Of a stretch of DNA of 64,000 bases, positions 63,154-64,000 are shown in pieces (the stretch's first letter is position 1; every line of letters starts with the position of its first letter). The translations under genes and the position numbers were made by a program. The stretch comes from Roseitalea porphyridii (GTDB lineage Bacteria; Pseudomonadota; Alphaproteobacteria; Rhizobiales; Rhizobiaceae): NCBI RefSeq assembly GCF_004331955.1, contig NZ_CP036532.1, forward strand, positions 3,249,501 to 3,313,500, given 5' to 3'. The notes beneath the pieces were generated by a model that saw only the letters and a list, made by a program, of their open reading frames with translations, made no database searches and had not been told where the DNA came from.

Positions 63154-64000
63154 ATGGCGATCTCGCTCTTGGGCTTCGCTGCCGTCATTTCGCTTGCCTT
63201 CCTGCGGGTGCCGATTGCCTTCGCCATGGGCCTTGTCGGCGTCATCGGTTTTGCCTGGCTGAACGATTGGAACTGGACAGCGACGCTGTCACCGGCGGCC
63301 GGCACGGTACTCGACTCGCTACAGACCGAAATGCTCTCGGTTATTCCCCTGTTCGTTCTGATGGGGTTGCTCGTCAGCCGCGCTGGGCTCGCCGGCGAAC
63401 TCTATCAGGCATCCAATGCGTTCTTGGGTCACCGACGCGGCGGTCTGGCGATGGCGACCATCATTGCCTGCGGCGGATTTTCGGCAATATCCGGATCGTC
63501 GCTGGCGACTGCGGCGACGATGTCGAAGGTCGCTATGCCGGAGATGCGAAAGTACGGCTACGATGACCAACTCGCCACCGCCTCAATCGCAGCGGGCGGA
63601 ACGCTCGGCATTCTCATCCCGCCTTCCGTTATCTTGATCATCTACGGCGTCATGACCGAGCAGAGCATCGACAAGCTCTTCTTGGCCGGCATCTTGCCGG
63701 GACTGGTCGGAATTGCTCTGTATCTTGCGGCGGTCAGATTCATAGTCTGGCGTCGGCCAGATTTCGGCCCGGCGGGTATGTCGACCGGCTGGCGTGAACG
63801 TTCGACGGCGGTGCGGAACGTCTGGCCGATCGTACTTCTCTTCATCGCGGTGCTCGGCGGCATCTATTGGGGCATCTATACGACGACCGAGGCTGCAGGA
63901 ATCGGAGCGGCAGGCGCCCTTCTGATCGCGCTCGTGCGCCGCAAGCTCGGGCGCATGGCCTTGCTGCAGGCACTCGTGGAAACGTTGCAGACGACCGCGT
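63154..64000 (+). CDS. TRAP large membrane subunit (DctM), partial
   Basis: The frame from ATG 63154 stays open to the right edge (282 codons seen of about 430). It reads SLAFLRVPIAFAMGLVGVIG, VIPLFVLMGLLVSRAGLAGE, FSAISGSSLATAATMSKVAM, GTLGILIPPSVILIIYGVMT and TTTEAAGIGAAGALLIALVR, all DctM signatures. It forms the channel of the second TRAP system with the small subunit 10 bases upstream. Confidence 0.9.
   Translation, partial: MAISLLGFAAVISLAFLRVPIAFAMGLVGVIGFAWLNDWNWTATLSPAAGTVLDSLQTEMLSVIPLFVLMGLLVSRAGLAGELYQASNAFLGHRRGGLAMATIIACGGFSAISGSSLATAATMSKVAMPEMRKYGYDDQLATASIAAGGTLGILIPPSVILIIYGVMTEQSIDKLFLAGILPGLVGIALYLAAVRFIVWRRPDFGPAGMSTGWRERSTAVRNVWPIVLLFIAVLGGIYWGIYTTTEAAGIGAAGALLIALVRRKLGRMALLQALVETLQTTA

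Overview
The window is GC-rich, densely coded DNA. The gene families present (FrcBCA/RbsA-type sugar transporters, choXWV with betI-betA-betB, NirK/NirV/NnrS/NsrR, FCD-type GntR regulators, TRAP transporters) suggest an alphaproteobacterium, most likely Hyphomicrobiales (Rhizobiales). This is inferred from gene content only. I saw no rRNA, tRNA, CRISPR array or phage genes. Most of the window is an accessory catabolic region with several eroded insertion sequences.

Region 1 (1-3767) is the most unusual part. It is a compact RiPP (ribosomally made, modified peptide) locus: a 127-residue precursor with five evenly spaced cysteines and a glycine-rich tail, followed by two different radical SAM/SPASM maturases. 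An FNR/FixK-like box lies upstream. A divergent, truncated secreted-protein gene lies at the left edge.

Region 2 (3925-16228) is a divergent sugar-acid or deoxy-sugar regulon. A leftward ribose-type ABC importer (binding protein, SDR, two permeases, double ATPase) faces a rightward operon. That operon holds a cytoplasmic regulator built from a winged helix plus a MalE-like binding domain, three SDR dehydrogenases, an M24-fold protein with an altered metal ligand, and an FMN L-lactate dehydrogenase-like enzyme. One SDR resembles 2-keto-3-deoxy-L-fuconate dehydrogenase; with the FMN enzyme this fits an oxidative L-fucose/L-rhamnose-like route ending in pyruvate and L-lactate.

Region 3 (16343-22062) is a denitrification and nitric-oxide-response island: leftward pseudoazurin-nirK-nirV, a divergent Crp/Fnr regulator (NnrR type), a DUF1858 protein, and a leftward nsrR-DUF6522-nnrS operon. 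Two NnrR-type boxes and a perfect NsrR-like palindrome are visible. No nitric oxide reductase genes are in the window.

Region 4 (22401-30976) holds a DUF1194 and a DUF3047 exported protein, a DUF1513 relic, and a second sugar-acid module (SMP-30 lactonase facing GntR regulator, enolase-superfamily dehydratase, FrcBCA-type importer, SDR). Region 5 (31136-37831) handles choline: uptake by ChoXWV and oxidation to glycine betaine by BetA and BetB under BetI. It is bracketed by two small inverted-repeat elements that share TTGTCAGA ends.

Region 6 (38238-48667) starts with a frameshifted IS5-family relic. A TRAP transporter, a Gfo/Idh/MocA oxidoreductase and an SDR follow. Then comes an odd group of Tm-1-like genes: a TIM-barrel domain fused to a degenerate NtrC-type AAA+ domain, a divergent TIM-barrel paralogue, a UPF0261 protein, a stand-alone TIM-barrel protein and an SRPBCC protein.

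Region 7 (48967-61425) is a hexuronate/sugar-acid module (SDR, two UxuA-family proteins, GntR regulator, complete RbsA-type importer, lactonase, RraA-like protein, mutarotase-like protein). It is bracketed by two same-orientation IS6-family relics, and its right side contains wrecked genes (LacI, binding protein, UgpC/MalK ATPase). Region 8 (61586-64000) is a second TRAP transporter. Its small subunit has an apparent frameshift and its large subunit runs off the window.
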